Of a DNA stretch of 64,000 nt, positions 20,128-29,722 are shown piece after piece. The stretch is from positions 1 to 64,000 of the forward strand of contig JAPPNO010000042.1 of NCBI GenBank assembly GCA_028873845.1, in the 5' to 3' direction. The number at the start of each line of letters is the position of its first letter. Positions within the stretch are counted from its first letter, which is position 1. A model generated the notes under the pieces. That model had not been told where the DNA came from and ran no database searches. It was given only the letters and a program-made list of their open reading frames with translations. Made by a program: the position numbers and the translations under genes. This stretch comes from Gemmatimonadota bacterium. GTDB lineage: Bacteria; Gemmatimonadota; Gemmatimonadetes; Longimicrobiales; Gaopeijiaceae.

Positions 20128-20322
20128 GGGAGTTCCTTGCCATTGGCCGGGACGCGGCGGCCGCGGAAGAGGACCCGGGCCATCACCCACGGCCCGTGCC
20201 CTCGGCCGCAACAAGACGATAGCGGGCGGTTTGCGGACATCGAGCCCGCAAGGTATCGATTTCGCGGCGCCTTGGCGCGGGGTGCCTGTTCGGGAAGCGC
20301 CCGTCTTTCTATTGTCAAAGAC

Positions 20323-21852
20323 ATGGAACCGGTGAACGGCGCGTCCCGCCCCGCGTGGGCCAAGGTGGTCGACCAGACCCGGTGCATCGGCTGCCACGCC
20401 TGCACCACGGCCTGCAAATCCGAAAACGAAGTTCCCCTCTCGGTGACGCGCACCTACGTCAAGTACGTCGACACCGGGCTCTTTCCCGAGGCGCGCCGCT
20501 CCTTCCAGGTGACGCGCTGCAACCAGTGCGCCGATCCACCATGCGTGGAGGCGTGTCCCACCGCGGCCATGTTCCAGCGCGCCGACGGGATCGTCGACTT
20601 CGACAAGAGCGTGTGCATCGGGTGCAAGGCGTGCATCGCGGCGTGTCCGTACGACGCGATCTTCATCAACCCCGACGACCACTCCGCCGAGAAGTGCAAC
20701 TTCTGCGCGCACCGCATCGACATCGGGCTGGAGCCGGCGTGCGTGGTGGTCTGTCCGACCGAAGCGCTCCTGGTGGGCGACATGAACGACCCGTCGTCGA
20801 AGGTGGCGGGGATCATCAACCGGGACCCGGTGGCGGTGCGGCGGCCGGAGAAGGAAACGCGGCCGAAGCTGTACTACAAGGGCGCGGACCAGGTGACGCT
20901 CGATCCGCTGGCGGCGCAGCGACCGGGTGGCGGCCTCTTCATGTGGAGCGAGCAGGGCGAGGTGGATCACGGGGTCCCCGCGGGGCATCCGGGGCCGTGG
21001 AATTCGTCGGCGGCGGCGGTGCTCAGCTACGACATTCCGCACACGGCGCCGTGGGACTTTCGCGTCTCGCTGTATACGTGGACGAAGTCGATCGCGGCGG
21101 GGGCGTACCTGGTGCCGCTGATCCTCCTGGTGTTCGGCGCGATCGAGAGCGCCAGCCCGCTCTGGACGTGGGCCGCGCCTGTCCTGGCCGGTGCCTTCCT
21201 GGCCCTCACCGGCGCCATCCTGATCTGGGACCTGGAGCACCCCGAACGCTTCCACCTCATCTTCCGGCGCCCCCAGTGGCGAAGCTGGCTGGTGCGGGGC
21301 GGCTTCATCATCGGGGCGTACGGGGCGGTGCTGGCCGCCCACTTCGCGGCCTCGCTGACCGGCGCCTCGCCACCCCCCTGGCTCGGCTGGCTCGGCGGCG
21401 GCCTCGCGGTCCTCACCGCCGTCTACACCGCTTTCCTCTTCGGGCAGGCCAAGGCGCGCGACATGTGGCAGAACCCGCTGCTGCCTGCGCACTTCGCAGT
21501 CCAGGCGGGCGTCGCGGGAGGGGGCGCGACGGTGCTCGCGTCTCTCGTGCTCGGTGCGCCGGCAGCAGTCACCGATGCCGCGCTGGTGGCCTTCGCCGTC
21601 TCCAGCGCGGCCCACGCCGTCATGATCGCCGGCGAGGTTTTCATGCCCCAGCCCACCGCCCACGCCCGCCTCGCCGAACGCGAGATGACCCACGGCCGCT
21701 TCAGGCGCTGGTTCCTGTTGGGCGTGCTCGGGGCGGTCCTCGGCGCGGCCGCCCCCTGGCTGGGGTGGGCCGTCGTTCCGCTGGGACTCCTCGCCCTGCT
21801 CGCGTATGAGCATGCGTATGTGCAGGCGGGCCAGTCGGTGCCGCTGGCATGA
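20323..21852 (+). CDS. fused 4Fe-4S dicluster electron-transfer subunit + NrfD/DmsC-like membrane subunit
   Basis: N-terminal CIGCHACTTAC, CNQCADPPCVEACPTAA, CIGCKACIAACPYDA, CNFCAHRIDIGLEPACVVVCPTEA; C-terminal multi-TM region (FRLIFRRPQWRSWL-type NrfD loops). Confidence 0.92.
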   Translation: MEPVNGASRPAWAKVVDQTRCIGCHACTTACKSENEVPLSVTRTYVKYVDTGLFPEARRSFQVTRCNQCADPPCVEACPTAAMFQRADGIVDFDKSVCIGCKACIAACPYDAIFINPDDHSAEKCNFCAHRIDIGLEPACVVVCPTEALLVGDMNDPSSKVAGIINRDPVAVRRPEKETRPKLYYKGADQVTLDPLAAQRPGGGLFMWSEQGEVDHGVPAGHPGPWNSSAAAVLSYDIPHTAPWDFRVSLYTWTKSIAAGAYLVPLILLVFGAIESASPLWTWAAPVLAGAFLALTGAILIWDLEHPERFHLIFRRPQWRSWLVRGGFIIGAYGAVLAAHFAASLTGASPPPWLGWLGGGLAVLTAVYTAFLFGQAKARDMWQNPLLPAHFAVQAGVAGGGATVLASLVLGAPAAVTDAALVAFAVSSAAHAVMIAGEVFMPQPTAHARLAEREMTHGRFRRWFLLGVLGAVLGAAAPWLGWAVVPLGLLALLAYEHAYVQAGQSVPLA

Positions 21853-24791
21853 GCGGGCGCTCCTCCCTGGACGACCTCGAGCGCCGCGTCTCGGCCGCGC
21901 GCGCCGAGACGGAAGCCCGTGGCGAGACCTTCTACCCGGGCGCCAGCCGTGTCCACCTGGCCGCCTTCCCCCCGAAGGAACGCTGGAGCGACTGGGTCGA
22001 GCTCGACTCGAAGGCGTGGCCCGAACGCGTCGAACGCCGCTACATGCTGGTCCCCACCACCTGCTTCAACTGCGAGTCGGCGTGCGGGCTGCTCGCGTAT
22101 GTGGACCGCGACACGCTCGAGGTGCGCAAGTTCGAGGGCAACCCGGAGCACCCCGGGTCGCGCGGGCGGAACTGCGCGAAGGGGCCGGCCACCGTCACCC
22201 AGCTTACGGATCCCGACCGGATCCTACACCCGCTCAAGCGCGTGGGGGAGCGCGGGGAGGGGAAGTGGGAGCGGGTCGGCTGGAACGAGGCGCTCGACGA
22301 CATCGCCGCTCGCATCCGGGCCGCCATCGACGAGGACCGGCACGCCGAGGTCATGTACCACGTCGGCCGCCCCGGCGAGGACGGCTTCACCGAGCGGACT
22401 TTGGCCGCCTGGGGCGTGGATGGCCACAACTCACACACGAACATCTGTTCCTCGGGCGCGCGCGCCGGGTACCACTTTTGGATGGGGATGGATCGGCCCA
22501 GTCCCGATCACGAGAACGCCGAGGTCATCCTCCTGGTGAGCAGTCACCTGGAGGCCGGCCACTACTTCAACCCGCACGCCCAGCGCGTCATGGAGGGCAA
22601 GCAACGGGGCGCGAAGCTGATCGTCTTCGACACGCGTCTCTCCAACACGGCGACCCACGCCGACCACTGGCTCTCGACCTACCCGGGCTCCGAGGCGGCG
22701 GTGCTGCTGGCGATCGCCAATCACCTGATCGCCACGGGCCGCTACAACCGCGCGTTCGTGAAACGGTGGTGGAACTGGCGCGAGTACCTGGAGGAGAACC
22801 ACGCCGGCGAGCCTGTGACCTTCGAGACCTTCGAGCGCGCGCTGCGCGATCTCTACGCCGACTACACCTTCGACTTCGCGGCGGCCGAGAGCGGCGTTTC
22901 AGCTGAAACGCTTGCGGCGGTGGCGGAGGTCGTCGCCGGGGCCGGCACCCGGCTCTCCACCCACAACTGGCGGTCGGCCGCCGCCGGCAACCTGGGTGGA
23001 TGGCAGGTGGCGCGCGCCCTGTTCATGCTGAATGCCCTTCTCGGCGCCATTGCGGTGCCCGGCGGAACCTATCCGAATTCGTGGAACAAATTTGTTCCAC
23101 GGCCGATCCGCATGCCGCCCAGGCACCCCAAACACTGGAACGACCTCACCTGGCCGGCCGACTACCCGCTCTCCCTGATGGAGATGTCCTTCCTGCTGCC
23201 GCACCTGGTCCGTGAGCAGGACCGACGTCTGGAGGTCTACTTCACGCGCGTCTACAACCCCGTGTGGACCAACCCCGACGGCTTCTCGTGGCTCGAGATG
23301 CTCACCGACCCCGGGCGGATCGGGCTGCACGTGGCGCTGACCCCGACCTGGAACGAGACCGCCTTCTTCGCCGACTACGTGCTGCCGATGGGCCACTCCT
23401 CGGAGCGCCACGACCTGACCTCGTACGAGCAGTACGACGGGCTCTGGGTCGGATTCCGGCAGCCGGTGCTGCGGGCGGCGCGTGAGCGGTTGGGCGAGGA
23501 GGTCAGGTCCACCCGCGACGTCACCCCCGGTGAGGTGTGGGAGGAGAACGAGTTCTGGATCGACCTGACCTGGCGGATCGACCCGGACGGCAGCCGCGGG
23601 ATCCGCGAGTTCTTCGAGTCGCGCGCGCGTCCGGGCGAGAAGATGACAGTGGACGAATACTACGGGTGGATTTTCGAGAACTCGGTGCCGGGGCTGCCCG
23701 AGAAGGCTGCGCGGGAAGGCCTCACGCCGCTGGAGTATATGCGCCGCTACGGCGCCTTCGAGATCGACGCGAAGATCGGGGCGCTCTACGAGGAGCGGGT
23801 GCCGGACGGCGAGCTGGACGATGTGCACGTGGACGCGGCCGGGCGGGCCTTTACGAGGGCCGGGGCACCGCCGGTGCTGAATGTGGTGCCGCTGCCGCCG
23901 CTCGATGGCGACGGGGAGGGGCGGCGGCGGGTGGGGGTCGAGGTGGAAGGGGTGGTGCGGCGGGGCTTTCCGACGCCGACGGGACGGCTGGAGTTCTGGT
24001 CGAGAACGCTGGCCGAGTGGGGATGGCCGGAGCTGGCCGTCCCGGGCTACGTGCGCAGCCACGTGCACAGGTCGAAGCTGGACGGGGACCGGATGTGCCT
24101 GATCTCGACCTTCCGGCTCCCGGTGCAGATCCATACCCGCAGCGCCAACGCGAAGTGGCTCAACGAGATCGCGCACACCAACCCGCTCTGGCTCCATCCG
24201 CTTGACGCGGCGCGGGTGGGGGTGGGGACGGGCGACCTGGTGCGGGTCGAGACCGGGATCGGGCACTTCGTGGTGAAGGCGTGGGTGACCGAGGGCATCC
24301 ATCCCGGGGTCGTGGCGTGCTCGCACCACATGGGGCGGTGGAAGACGGGGGACGGGCCGCGCCAGGCGATGGCGACGGTGTCGCTCAACCGGGAGGGGAG
24401 CGGGTGGGGGATCGAACGGAAGCGGGGGACGGGGCCGTTTGAGTCGGACGATCCGGACACCGCGCGGATTTGGTGGACCGACGTGGGCGTCCATCAGAAC
24501 ATGACCTTCCCCGTGCAGCCCGACCCGGTGTCGGGGGCGCACTGCTGGCACCAGGCGGTGCGGGTGACGAGGGCGGGGGCGGGCGACAGCTACGGGGACA
24601 TCGTGGTCGACACGGCGAAGTCGCGGCGGGCGTTTCGGAGGTGGCTGGAGTTGACGCGGTCAGCCACGCAGCATTCTCCCGATGGGACGCGGCGGCCATT
24701 CTGGCTGCTCAGGCCGGTGAGGCCCGAGCGGGAGGCGTTCCGGTTGCCGGTCGAAGTGGGCAATGGTGGCCGGGATGCGGCCGATATGTAA
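21849..24791 (+). CDS. molybdopterin-dependent oxidoreductase catalytic subunit (DMSO reductase superfamily)
   Basis: 980 aa; CFNCESACG...CAKG FeS ligands, TNICSSGARAGYHFWMGMDRPSPDHENAEVILLVSSHLEAGH, C-terminal molydop-binding domain. ATGA overlap with upstream gene. Confidence 0.93.
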   Translation: MSGRSSLDDLERRVSAARAETEARGETFYPGASRVHLAAFPPKERWSDWVELDSKAWPERVERRYMLVPTTCFNCESACGLLAYVDRDTLEVRKFEGNPEHPGSRGRNCAKGPATVTQLTDPDRILHPLKRVGERGEGKWERVGWNEALDDIAARIRAAIDEDRHAEVMYHVGRPGEDGFTERTLAAWGVDGHNSHTNICSSGARAGYHFWMGMDRPSPDHENAEVILLVSSHLEAGHYFNPHAQRVMEGKQRGAKLIVFDTRLSNTATHADHWLSTYPGSEAAVLLAIANHLIATGRYNRAFVKRWWNWREYLEENHAGEPVTFETFERALRDLYADYTFDFAAAESGVSAETLAAVAEVVAGAGTRLSTHNWRSAAAGNLGGWQVARALFMLNALLGAIAVPGGTYPNSWNKFVPRPIRMPPRHPKHWNDLTWPADYPLSLMEMSFLLPHLVREQDRRLEVYFTRVYNPVWTNPDGFSWLEMLTDPGRIGLHVALTPTWNETAFFADYVLPMGHSSERHDLTSYEQYDGLWVGFRQPVLRAARERLGEEVRSTRDVTPGEVWEENEFWIDLTWRIDPDGSRGIREFFESRARPGEKMTVDEYYGWIFENSVPGLPEKAAREGLTPLEYMRRYGAFEIDAKIGALYEERVPDGELDDVHVDAAGRAFTRAGAPPVLNVVPLPPLDGDGEGRRRVGVEVEGVVRRGFPTPTGRLEFWSRTLAEWGWPELAVPGYVRSHVHRSKLDGDRMCLISTFRLPVQIHTRSANAKWLNEIAHTNPLWLHPLDAARVGVGTGDLVRVETGIGHFVVKAWVTEGIHPGVVACSHHMGRWKTGDGPRQAMATVSLNREGSGWGIERKRGTGPFESDDPDTARIWWTDVGVHQNMTFPVQPDPVSGAHCWHQAVRVTRAGAGDSYGDIVVDTAKSRRAFRRWLELTRSATQHSPDGTRRPFWLLRPVRPEREAFRLPVEVGNGGRDAADM

Positions 24792-24798
24792 TGATTAG

Positions 24799-24827
24799 TT
24801 TACAGTGTGTAAAGTGTAGTATACATT
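24799..24827 (+). promoter_or_regulatory. candidate internal promoter upstream of torD-like gene
   Basis: TTTACA-N17-TACATT with AAGTGTAGTATAC at the -10, in the ~150 bp gap between 24791 and 24940. Confidence 0.5.
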
Positions 24828-24939
24828 GGGCCATCGCGGGGGGGCTGCGCCCTGCTTGTCCCGACTTGCCATCCCGGCACCTCGCCACGCCCGCTGCTCA
24901 GGCGATTCCGAGACTCCACCCCGCGCGGGTGTTCGACCG

Positions 24940-25929
24940 ATGGAACTCTTCCGCGCACTCGCTTCGCTGATCGAGGCCCCCTCCCCGGAGCACACACGGG
25001 TCGCGGCGGCGCTGGGGCTTCCGGCGGCACCCGCACCGGCGGAACACGGGCGAGTGGTGGCGCAACAGCGCTATCCGTATGCGTCGGTGTACCTGGGGGC
25101 GGAAGGGATGCTGGGGGGGGAGGCGCGCGACCGGATTGCGGGGTTCCGGCGGGCGTTGGGACTGGAGGCGGAACCGGCGGGTCCCTCTGAGAGCGGTGAC
25201 GGATCCTTCACCGGCACGATCCCGAGCCGGGAACCCGACCACCTGGCTGCGCTGCTCGGTCTGCTGGCCGCGCTCGAGCGGTGGCGCAGCGAGGAAGCGG
25301 ACCCGGCGCGGAAGGCCCTGCTCACCCAGGCCCGGACCACCCTCTTGTGGGAACATCTCACCTCCTGGACCGGACCGTATCTCGCAGCCTTCGAGCGGTG
25401 CGATTCCTCGTTCCATCGGCGGTGGGCGTCGCTGCTGGAGGAGACCCTGGCCCACCTGTGCGCCGATGTCGAGTTCCCCGACTATCTCCCGGCCGCGTTA
25501 CGCGCCGCTCCCGGTTTCGCGGATCCCCGCCGGGAGAGTGGCGCCGCGTTCATCGCAGCGCTGCTGGCGCCCGCACGCTCGGGCGTGATCCTCCTGCGGG
25601 ACGACCTGGAGCGGCTCGGGGGCGACCTGGGGCTGGCCTGTCGCGCCGGCGAGCGCCGATACGTTCTGAACGCGTTCCTGGCGCAGGACCCCGGGCGGAC
25701 GCTGGCGTGGCTGGCGGACCACGCCGCCGAGTGGAGTCGCAGGGTTGCCGCCAAGGGTCCCGCCCCGATTGCGGCATGGTGGTCGAAACGCGCGGCGGAC
25801 ACGTCTGCCCTGCTGAAGGAACTTGCCGCCGAGGCTCAGCCCGGGTTCATCGCGCGTTCGCCGGATCCGGCAATGGACGACGCCGGGAGCCGTGGTGACC
25901 GCCCGGCCGGCACCCGGACCGTCCCATGA
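24940..25929 (+). CDS. torD: TorD/DmsD-family molybdoenzyme chaperone
   Basis: MELFRALASLIEAPSPEHTRVAAALGL...; Y(A)SVYLGAEGMLGG, PDHLAALLGLLAALE, LWEHLTSWTGPYLAAF; position after a Mo catalytic gene. Confidence 0.85.
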   Translation: MELFRALASLIEAPSPEHTRVAAALGLPAAPAPAEHGRVVAQQRYPYASVYLGAEGMLGGEARDRIAGFRRALGLEAEPAGPSESGDGSFTGTIPSREPDHLAALLGLLAALERWRSEEADPARKALLTQARTTLLWEHLTSWTGPYLAAFERCDSSFHRRWASLLEETLAHLCADVEFPDYLPAALRAAPGFADPRRESGAAFIAALLAPARSGVILLRDDLERLGGDLGLACRAGERRYVLNAFLAQDPGRTLAWLADHAAEWSRRVAAKGPAPIAAWWSKRAADTSALLKELAAEAQPGFIARSPDPAMDDAGSRGDRPAGTRTVP

Positions 25930-27503
25930 GCGCCCCCACGCCGCGCCACGGCCGCAACGGCGAAGATCCGGTCGTCGGAGCCGAGGCCTGGACCGGACGC
26001 CGCTTTTCGTCGCGGGATGTGGTTGCCGGGCTGAGCGTCACCCTGCTCATCATCCCTCAGAGCATGGCCTACGCCGAACTGGCGGGCCTTCCGAGCGTTC
26101 ACGGCCTCTACGCTTCCGCGCTGCCGCTCCTCGCGGCGGGCCTCTTCGCGTCATGCCCCTACCTGCAGTCCGGCCCCGTCGCCCTCACCGCGCTGCTGAC
26201 CCACGGCGCCCTCGTCACGATCGCCGTGCCCGGGAGTCGCGAGTACGTCGCAGCCGCCGCCCTCCTGGCCCTCATCGTCGGGGTGACCCGTCTGGCCATT
26301 GCCACGGTGCACGCGGGCAAGGTCACCTACCTCATGTCGCAGCCGGTCGTGCGGGGCTTCACCTCGGGAGCGGCCATTCTGATCCTGCTGTCCCAGTTCC
26401 CCTCCACCCTCGGCATGACCGCCGCGGGCGAGAGCGGGCTCGTCGGAAACATGATTCGCGTGCTGGGCACCCCGGGTTCATGGAATCTCGCCGCCCTCGT
26501 GCTGACCATCCTGACCGTGGCGATCACCCTGCTGGCCCGCCGGATCCACCCCCTCTTCCCGGGGGCGCTGGTCGCTGTGCTGGGTGGGGTGCTCTTCTCG
26601 GTGCTGGCCGACTACGGGGGCCCCATCGTGGGCGAAATCCCGGGATCACTGCCTCCCATCAGCCTCGGCCTGCCCTGGGGGATGCTTCCCGCGCTCGTCG
26701 TGCCGGGCGTGGTGATCGCGCTGGTGGGCTTCGCCGAGACCACGGCCATCGCCCGCAACTTCGCAACGAATGACCGGGCCCGCTGGAGTCCCGACCGCGA
26801 GTTTCTGGCGCAGGGCGCGGCCAACCTCGTCTCGGGGGTGTGCGGCGGCATGCCCGCCGACGGATCGCTTTCGCGCAGCAGCCTCAACCACCTGTCCGGC
26901 GCGGGGTCTCGGTGGTCGGGGGCCATCACGGGACTCGCGGTGCTCGTCTTTCTGCCCTTCGCCGGGGTGCTGACGGCGCTCCCGAAGGCGGTGCTGGCCG
27001 GAGTCGTCATCGCGGCGGTGGGCGGACTGGTCCGGCCCCGCCTGCTGCTGAACGTGTGGACGCTGTCCCGGATCCAGGCGCTGGTGGTGTGGCTCACCCT
27101 GGCGCTGTGCCTGCTGCTGGCACCGCGAATCGAACAGGCCCTGCTGCTCGGGATCCTCATGTCGCTCGCCATTCACGTCTGGCGGGAACGCCGGGCCGGA
27201 TTCCACAGCTGGATGGAGGGTGACGTTCTGCACCTGGAGGTCACGGGCATACTCTGGTTCGCCTCGGCGCCCCGGCTGGAGGAGGCGCTCATGGGCCGGC
27301 TGACCGACGCGGGCGGCGTGTCCGAGGTGGTCATTCACCTCGAAGGCCTCGGGCGAATCGATCTGACCGGCGCATTGGTGCTCAAGCGCGCGGTGGACGA
27401 GATGCGGACGCTGGGAATCCCTTCCTCGCTCAAGGGCGTGCCGCCCCACGCGCGCGAACTGATCGACAACATCTTCGGGATGCCGCCGACGACGTATCTG
27501 TAG
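25926..27503 (+). CDS. SulP family inorganic anion transporter with STAS domain
   Basis: 525 aa; DVVAGLSVTLLIIPQSMAYAELAGLPSVHGLYAS; C-terminal STAS VVIHLEGLGRIDLTGALVLKRAVDEM. ATGA overlap with torD-like gene. Confidence 0.95.
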   Translation: MSAPTPRHGRNGEDPVVGAEAWTGRRFSSRDVVAGLSVTLLIIPQSMAYAELAGLPSVHGLYASALPLLAAGLFASCPYLQSGPVALTALLTHGALVTIAVPGSREYVAAAALLALIVGVTRLAIATVHAGKVTYLMSQPVVRGFTSGAAILILLSQFPSTLGMTAAGESGLVGNMIRVLGTPGSWNLAALVLTILTVAITLLARRIHPLFPGALVAVLGGVLFSVLADYGGPIVGEIPGSLPPISLGLPWGMLPALVVPGVVIALVGFAETTAIARNFATNDRARWSPDREFLAQGAANLVSGVCGGMPADGSLSRSSLNHLSGAGSRWSGAITGLAVLVFLPFAGVLTALPKAVLAGVVIAAVGGLVRPRLLLNVWTLSRIQALVVWLTLALCLLLAPRIEQALLLGILMSLAIHVWRERRAGFHSWMEGDVLHLEVTGILWFASAPRLEEALMGRLTDAGGVSEVVIHLEGLGRIDLTGALVLKRAVDEMRTLGIPSSLKGVPPHARELIDNIFGMPPTTYL

Positions 27504-27630
27504 GGGGCCTGCCGGAGGTTCCGGCTGGACATTGGTTCTGGCGCCGAGAACGCGAGCTCGTGGAGACGGAACATAGAGATCACCCATACTGGACAGGGCA
27601 TCTTGCATTCGTTGAATTGCACGTGACACA

Positions 27631-29571
27631 TTGGCATGGATGACACCTTCCGCACGATCCCTGCAAGACACGCCGCGGCTTGGCCTTAGCGGCGAAAGCA
27701 ACGTGGTGGACGAGAAGGCTCGAACGCCGGGGAACCGCAGAGCAGCTGTCCCGTGGGTGGCCTTCATCTTGTGCCTGTGCATGAGCTGTGGAGAGGAGGC
27801 GCCCACCGCGCCGCCGCCGGCGGCCACCACGGTGATCGTGGCGCCATCGGCTGTGACACTGTCCGCATTGCGAGATACGACTCGACTCACCGCGACCGTG
27901 CTCGACCAGAACGGTCAGGTTATGACCGGGTCCCTGGTGGCGTACTCGTCGAGCGCGGATTCGGTGGCGACGGTGGACGGTTCCGGCCTGGTAACCGCCG
28001 TGGGCAACGGGACCGCAGTGGTGACGGCCACGAGCGGTGAGGCGTCCGGGAATGCGACGGTGACGGTGGAGCAGAAGGTGGCGGAGGTGCGCGTGTCGCC
28101 GGACTCGGTGACACTCGTTGCGTTCGAGGATACGGTACGGGTGGTGGCGGACGCGCTGGACGCGAATGGTCACGAGGTGGCGAGCGCCGAGTTCGCATGG
28201 TCGAGCGCGGGTTCGGTGGCGACGGTGGACGGCGCCGGCCTGGTAGCCGCCGTGGGGAACGGGATCACCGTAGTGACGGCCACGAGCGGTGAAGCGTCCG
28301 GGAGCGCCACCGTGACGGTGCAGCAGAGGGTGGTGGCGATGCGAGTCTCACCCGATTCGGTGACGCTCGTTGCGGTTGGGGACACGGTGCGATTGGCCGC
28401 CGAGGCGTTGGACGCGAATGGTCACGAGGTGGCGAGCACCGAGTTCGCATGGTCGAGCGCGGATTCGGTGGCAACGGTGGACGCCTCCGGCCTGGTGACG
28501 GCCGTGGGCAACGGGATTGCCGTGGTGACAGCCACATGCGGTGAAACCTACGGGAGCGCAACCGTGACGGTGCAGCAGAGAGTGTTGGCGGTGCGCGTCT
28601 CGCCCGATTCGGTAACACTCTTCGCGATCGGCGACACCGCGCGCCTGGCGGCCGAGGCCCTGGACGCAAACGACCATGCAGTTACGCGCGCCGAGTTCGA
28701 CTGGTCGAGCATCGATTCGGTGATGACGGTGGACACGACGGGACTGATCACCGCCGTCGGCAACGGGTCGGCGGTTGTGACGGCCACGAGCGGTGACGTG
28801 TCCGGGAGCGCGACGGTGACGGTGGAGCAGAGGGCGGCAGAGGTGCGTGTCCTTCCGGAGTCGGCAATGCTCTTCGCGATCGGCGACACCGCGCGCCTGA
28901 CGGCCGAGGCGCGGGACGCAAACGGCCATCCAGTTGCGCATGGAGGGTTCGACTGGTCCAGCAGCGCGCTCGGAGTACGCGTGGACGACTCCGGCCTGGT
29001 TACCGCGGTAAGCGAAGGAAACGCAGTGGTGACGGCGACAAGCGGCGAAGCGTCCGGGAGCGCTGCGGTTCGGGTCACCGTCCTCACCGGTCCCGCCAGG
29101 GACCGGGCCATACTGGAGACCTTCTACGAAGCGACCGGTGGTCCGTCGTGGACGAACGACGACGGTTGGCTCACGGATGCGCGGTTGGACAATTGGTACG
29201 GTGTCCGCACCGACCGGGAAGGCCGGGTAGTGGAGCTGGAACTCATCGCCAACAACCTGGAGGGCCACATTCCGGCCGCGCTCGGCCGGCTTGATCGGCT
29301 CAGGAACCTTGAACTGAGCGGAGCACCCGCCTTCGGTGCGTGGTGTTCACTCACAAGGGCAGGGAAGGGGGCCGGTGCCGGTTGGCCCGAATCCGCGAGC
29401 GAGGTGGACGACTACTACCTGCGCTCGGAGGTCACGCACAGCGTTGTAGACCGTACGCCAGGAGCCGACGATGTTCCGCCGCGTGCACTCGCGAGTCCAG
29501 GTGCCAGCGTTCAAGGTCCCGGCAACCGATTGATCGGCCGAATTCCACCAGAACTATGGATGATTTCGTAA
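27631..29571 (+). CDS. Big2 (Ig-like) repeat lipoprotein with truncated LRR tail; probable N-terminal half of a disrupted Big2-LRR-metzincin gene
   Basis: Signal/lipobox WVAFILCLCMSCGEEAPT; five ~83-aa Big2 repeats; LRR cap AILETFYEATGGPSWTNDDGWLTDARLDNWYGV; ends NRLIGRIPPELWMIS. Confidence 0.75.
   Translation: MAWMTPSARSLQDTPRLGLSGESNVVDEKARTPGNRRAAVPWVAFILCLCMSCGEEAPTAPPPAATTVIVAPSAVTLSALRDTTRLTATVLDQNGQVMTGSLVAYSSSADSVATVDGSGLVTAVGNGTAVVTATSGEASGNATVTVEQKVAEVRVSPDSVTLVAFEDTVRVVADALDANGHEVASAEFAWSSAGSVATVDGAGLVAAVGNGITVVTATSGEASGSATVTVQQRVVAMRVSPDSVTLVAVGDTVRLAAEALDANGHEVASTEFAWSSADSVATVDASGLVTAVGNGIAVVTATCGETYGSATVTVQQRVLAVRVSPDSVTLFAIGDTARLAAEALDANDHAVTRAEFDWSSIDSVMTVDTTGLITAVGNGSAVVTATSGDVSGSATVTVEQRAAEVRVLPESAMLFAIGDTARLTAEARDANGHPVAHGGFDWSSSALGVRVDDSGLVTAVSEGNAVVTATSGEASGSAAVRVTVLTGPARDRAILETFYEATGGPSWTNDDGWLTDARLDNWYGVRTDREGRVVELELIANNLEGHIPAALGRLDRLRNLELSGAPAFGAWCSLTRAGKGAGAGWPESASEVDDYYLRSEVTHSVVDRTPGADDVPPRALASPGASVQGPGNRLIGRIPPELWMIS
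27826..29085 (+). repeat. five tandem ~250-bp coding repeats (Big2 domains)
   Basis: Repeated VRVSPDSVTL-A-GDT-RL-AEALDANGHEV--(A/T)EF-WSS--SV-TVD-SGLVTAVGNG-AVVTATSGE-SGSATVTV-Q. Confidence 0.88.
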
Positions 29572-29722
29572 GCTGGTATGTATCAACGTGTTACATAGCA
29601 TATGGCTATGCCCGTACCACTTACAGTATGCAGGAATGAGCGGGATTTCATGCGACGGCATCGGAAGTCAGCGGACGGTTTTCGGGCCATTGCACGCTGC
29701 TTCGGACGGGACACGTTGACGT

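Noticed and set aside
20127-21813. Upstream extension of the nudC ORF on the minus strand
   Set aside because: Opposite a well-supported FeS/NrfD gene; homology to NudC starts only at 20127.
22899-24551. 550-aa minus-strand ORF
   Set aside because: Shadow of the molybdoenzyme gene.
27826-29085. Non-coding tandem repeat or satellite
   Set aside because: Repeats are in frame and encode Big2 domains.
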